From positions 1-5,506 of the forward strand of contig CAMLDJ010000350.1 of the NCBI GenBank assembly GCA_946478755.1: a DNA stretch of 5,506 nt. Reading direction: 5' to 3'. Positions 5,447 to 5,506 of this stretch are shown piece by piece. The number at the start of each line of letters is the position of its first letter. The stretch's first letter is position 1. The stretch comes from an uncultured Pedobacter sp. Its GTDB lineage: Bacteria > Bacteroidota > Bacteroidia > Sphingobacteriales > Sphingobacteriaceae. Under the pieces are notes generated by a model. The model searched no databases. It worked only from the letters and a program-made list of their open reading frames with translations, and was not told where the DNA came from. Made by a program: the position numbers and the translations under genes.

Positions 5447-5506
5447 TTAATTGGTTAGGGAAAGATCTCCTGTCGTTTGCGCATTATTTATGGCGATCTG
5501 CTGTGC
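5447..5506 (-). CDS. C-terminal end of a probable Mrp/ApbC-family P-loop ATPase (partial)
   Basis: The only minus-strand frame open to the window edge covers 19 codons and ends in TAA at 5447-5449; the other two frames on that strand stop quickly. The visible residues include AQQIAINNA, which fits the helix near the C-terminus of Bacteroidota Mrp/NBP35-like ATPases, followed by a short polar tail. mrp next to a small nfu gene is a common pairing in this phylum, and Mrp proteins act as Fe-S cluster carriers or scaffolds. The identification rests on 19 residues and on context, so it is an inference; the P-loop and CxxC would lie outside the window. Confidence 0.5.
   Translation of the reverse strand, partial: AQQIAINNAQTTGDLSLTN

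Overview
The window looks like ordinary chromosomal DNA from a Bacteroidota bacterium, most likely of the Sphingobacteriaceae type (Pedobacter/Mucilaginibacter-like); the genus is inference. Three signs support this. Exact or near-exact TAnnTTTG boxes, the -7 element of the Bacteroidota primary sigma factor, sit just before several starts. Shine-Dalgarno sequences are almost absent. A small secreted protein carries a carboxypeptidase-regulatory-like domain, a hallmark of the phylum.

Layout. Bases 1-193 hold a short possible membrane-protein ORF that may begin off the window. Bases 194-597 are non-coding, with an 11-bp tandem repeat (367-410), a strong minus-strand intrinsic terminator (463-495) and a long imperfect hairpin (530-579) just beyond the htpG stop. 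htpG (Hsp90) occupies 598-2487 on the minus strand. A 128-bp divergent spacer rich in small palindromes separates it from a plus-strand M16 zinc peptidase gene (2616-3845). Peptide deformylase (def, 3905-4465) follows on the plus strand with its own promoter-like box. def runs tail to tail into a minus-strand gene for a secreted carboxypeptidase-regulatory-like protein (4462-5103), the two stop codons sharing a TTAA. Further right on the minus strand lie an Nfu-type iron-sulfur carrier (5157-5402) and, cut by the edge, the last 19 codons of what is probably an Mrp/ApbC P-loop ATPase (5447-5506).

How the genes relate. The right end reads as a minus-strand Fe-S module, mrp then nfu, followed by the secreted protein, which seems to have its own leaderless promoter. 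htpG, the M16 peptidase and def all act in protein folding, processing or turnover, but their divergent or promoter-separated arrangement does not make them one operon. I see no mobile element, CRISPR array, RNA gene or defence system. The items most worth a second look are the 11-bp phased repeat, the hairpin arrangement downstream of htpG, the palindromic htpG/M16 spacer and the uncharacterised C-terminal half of the secreted protein.
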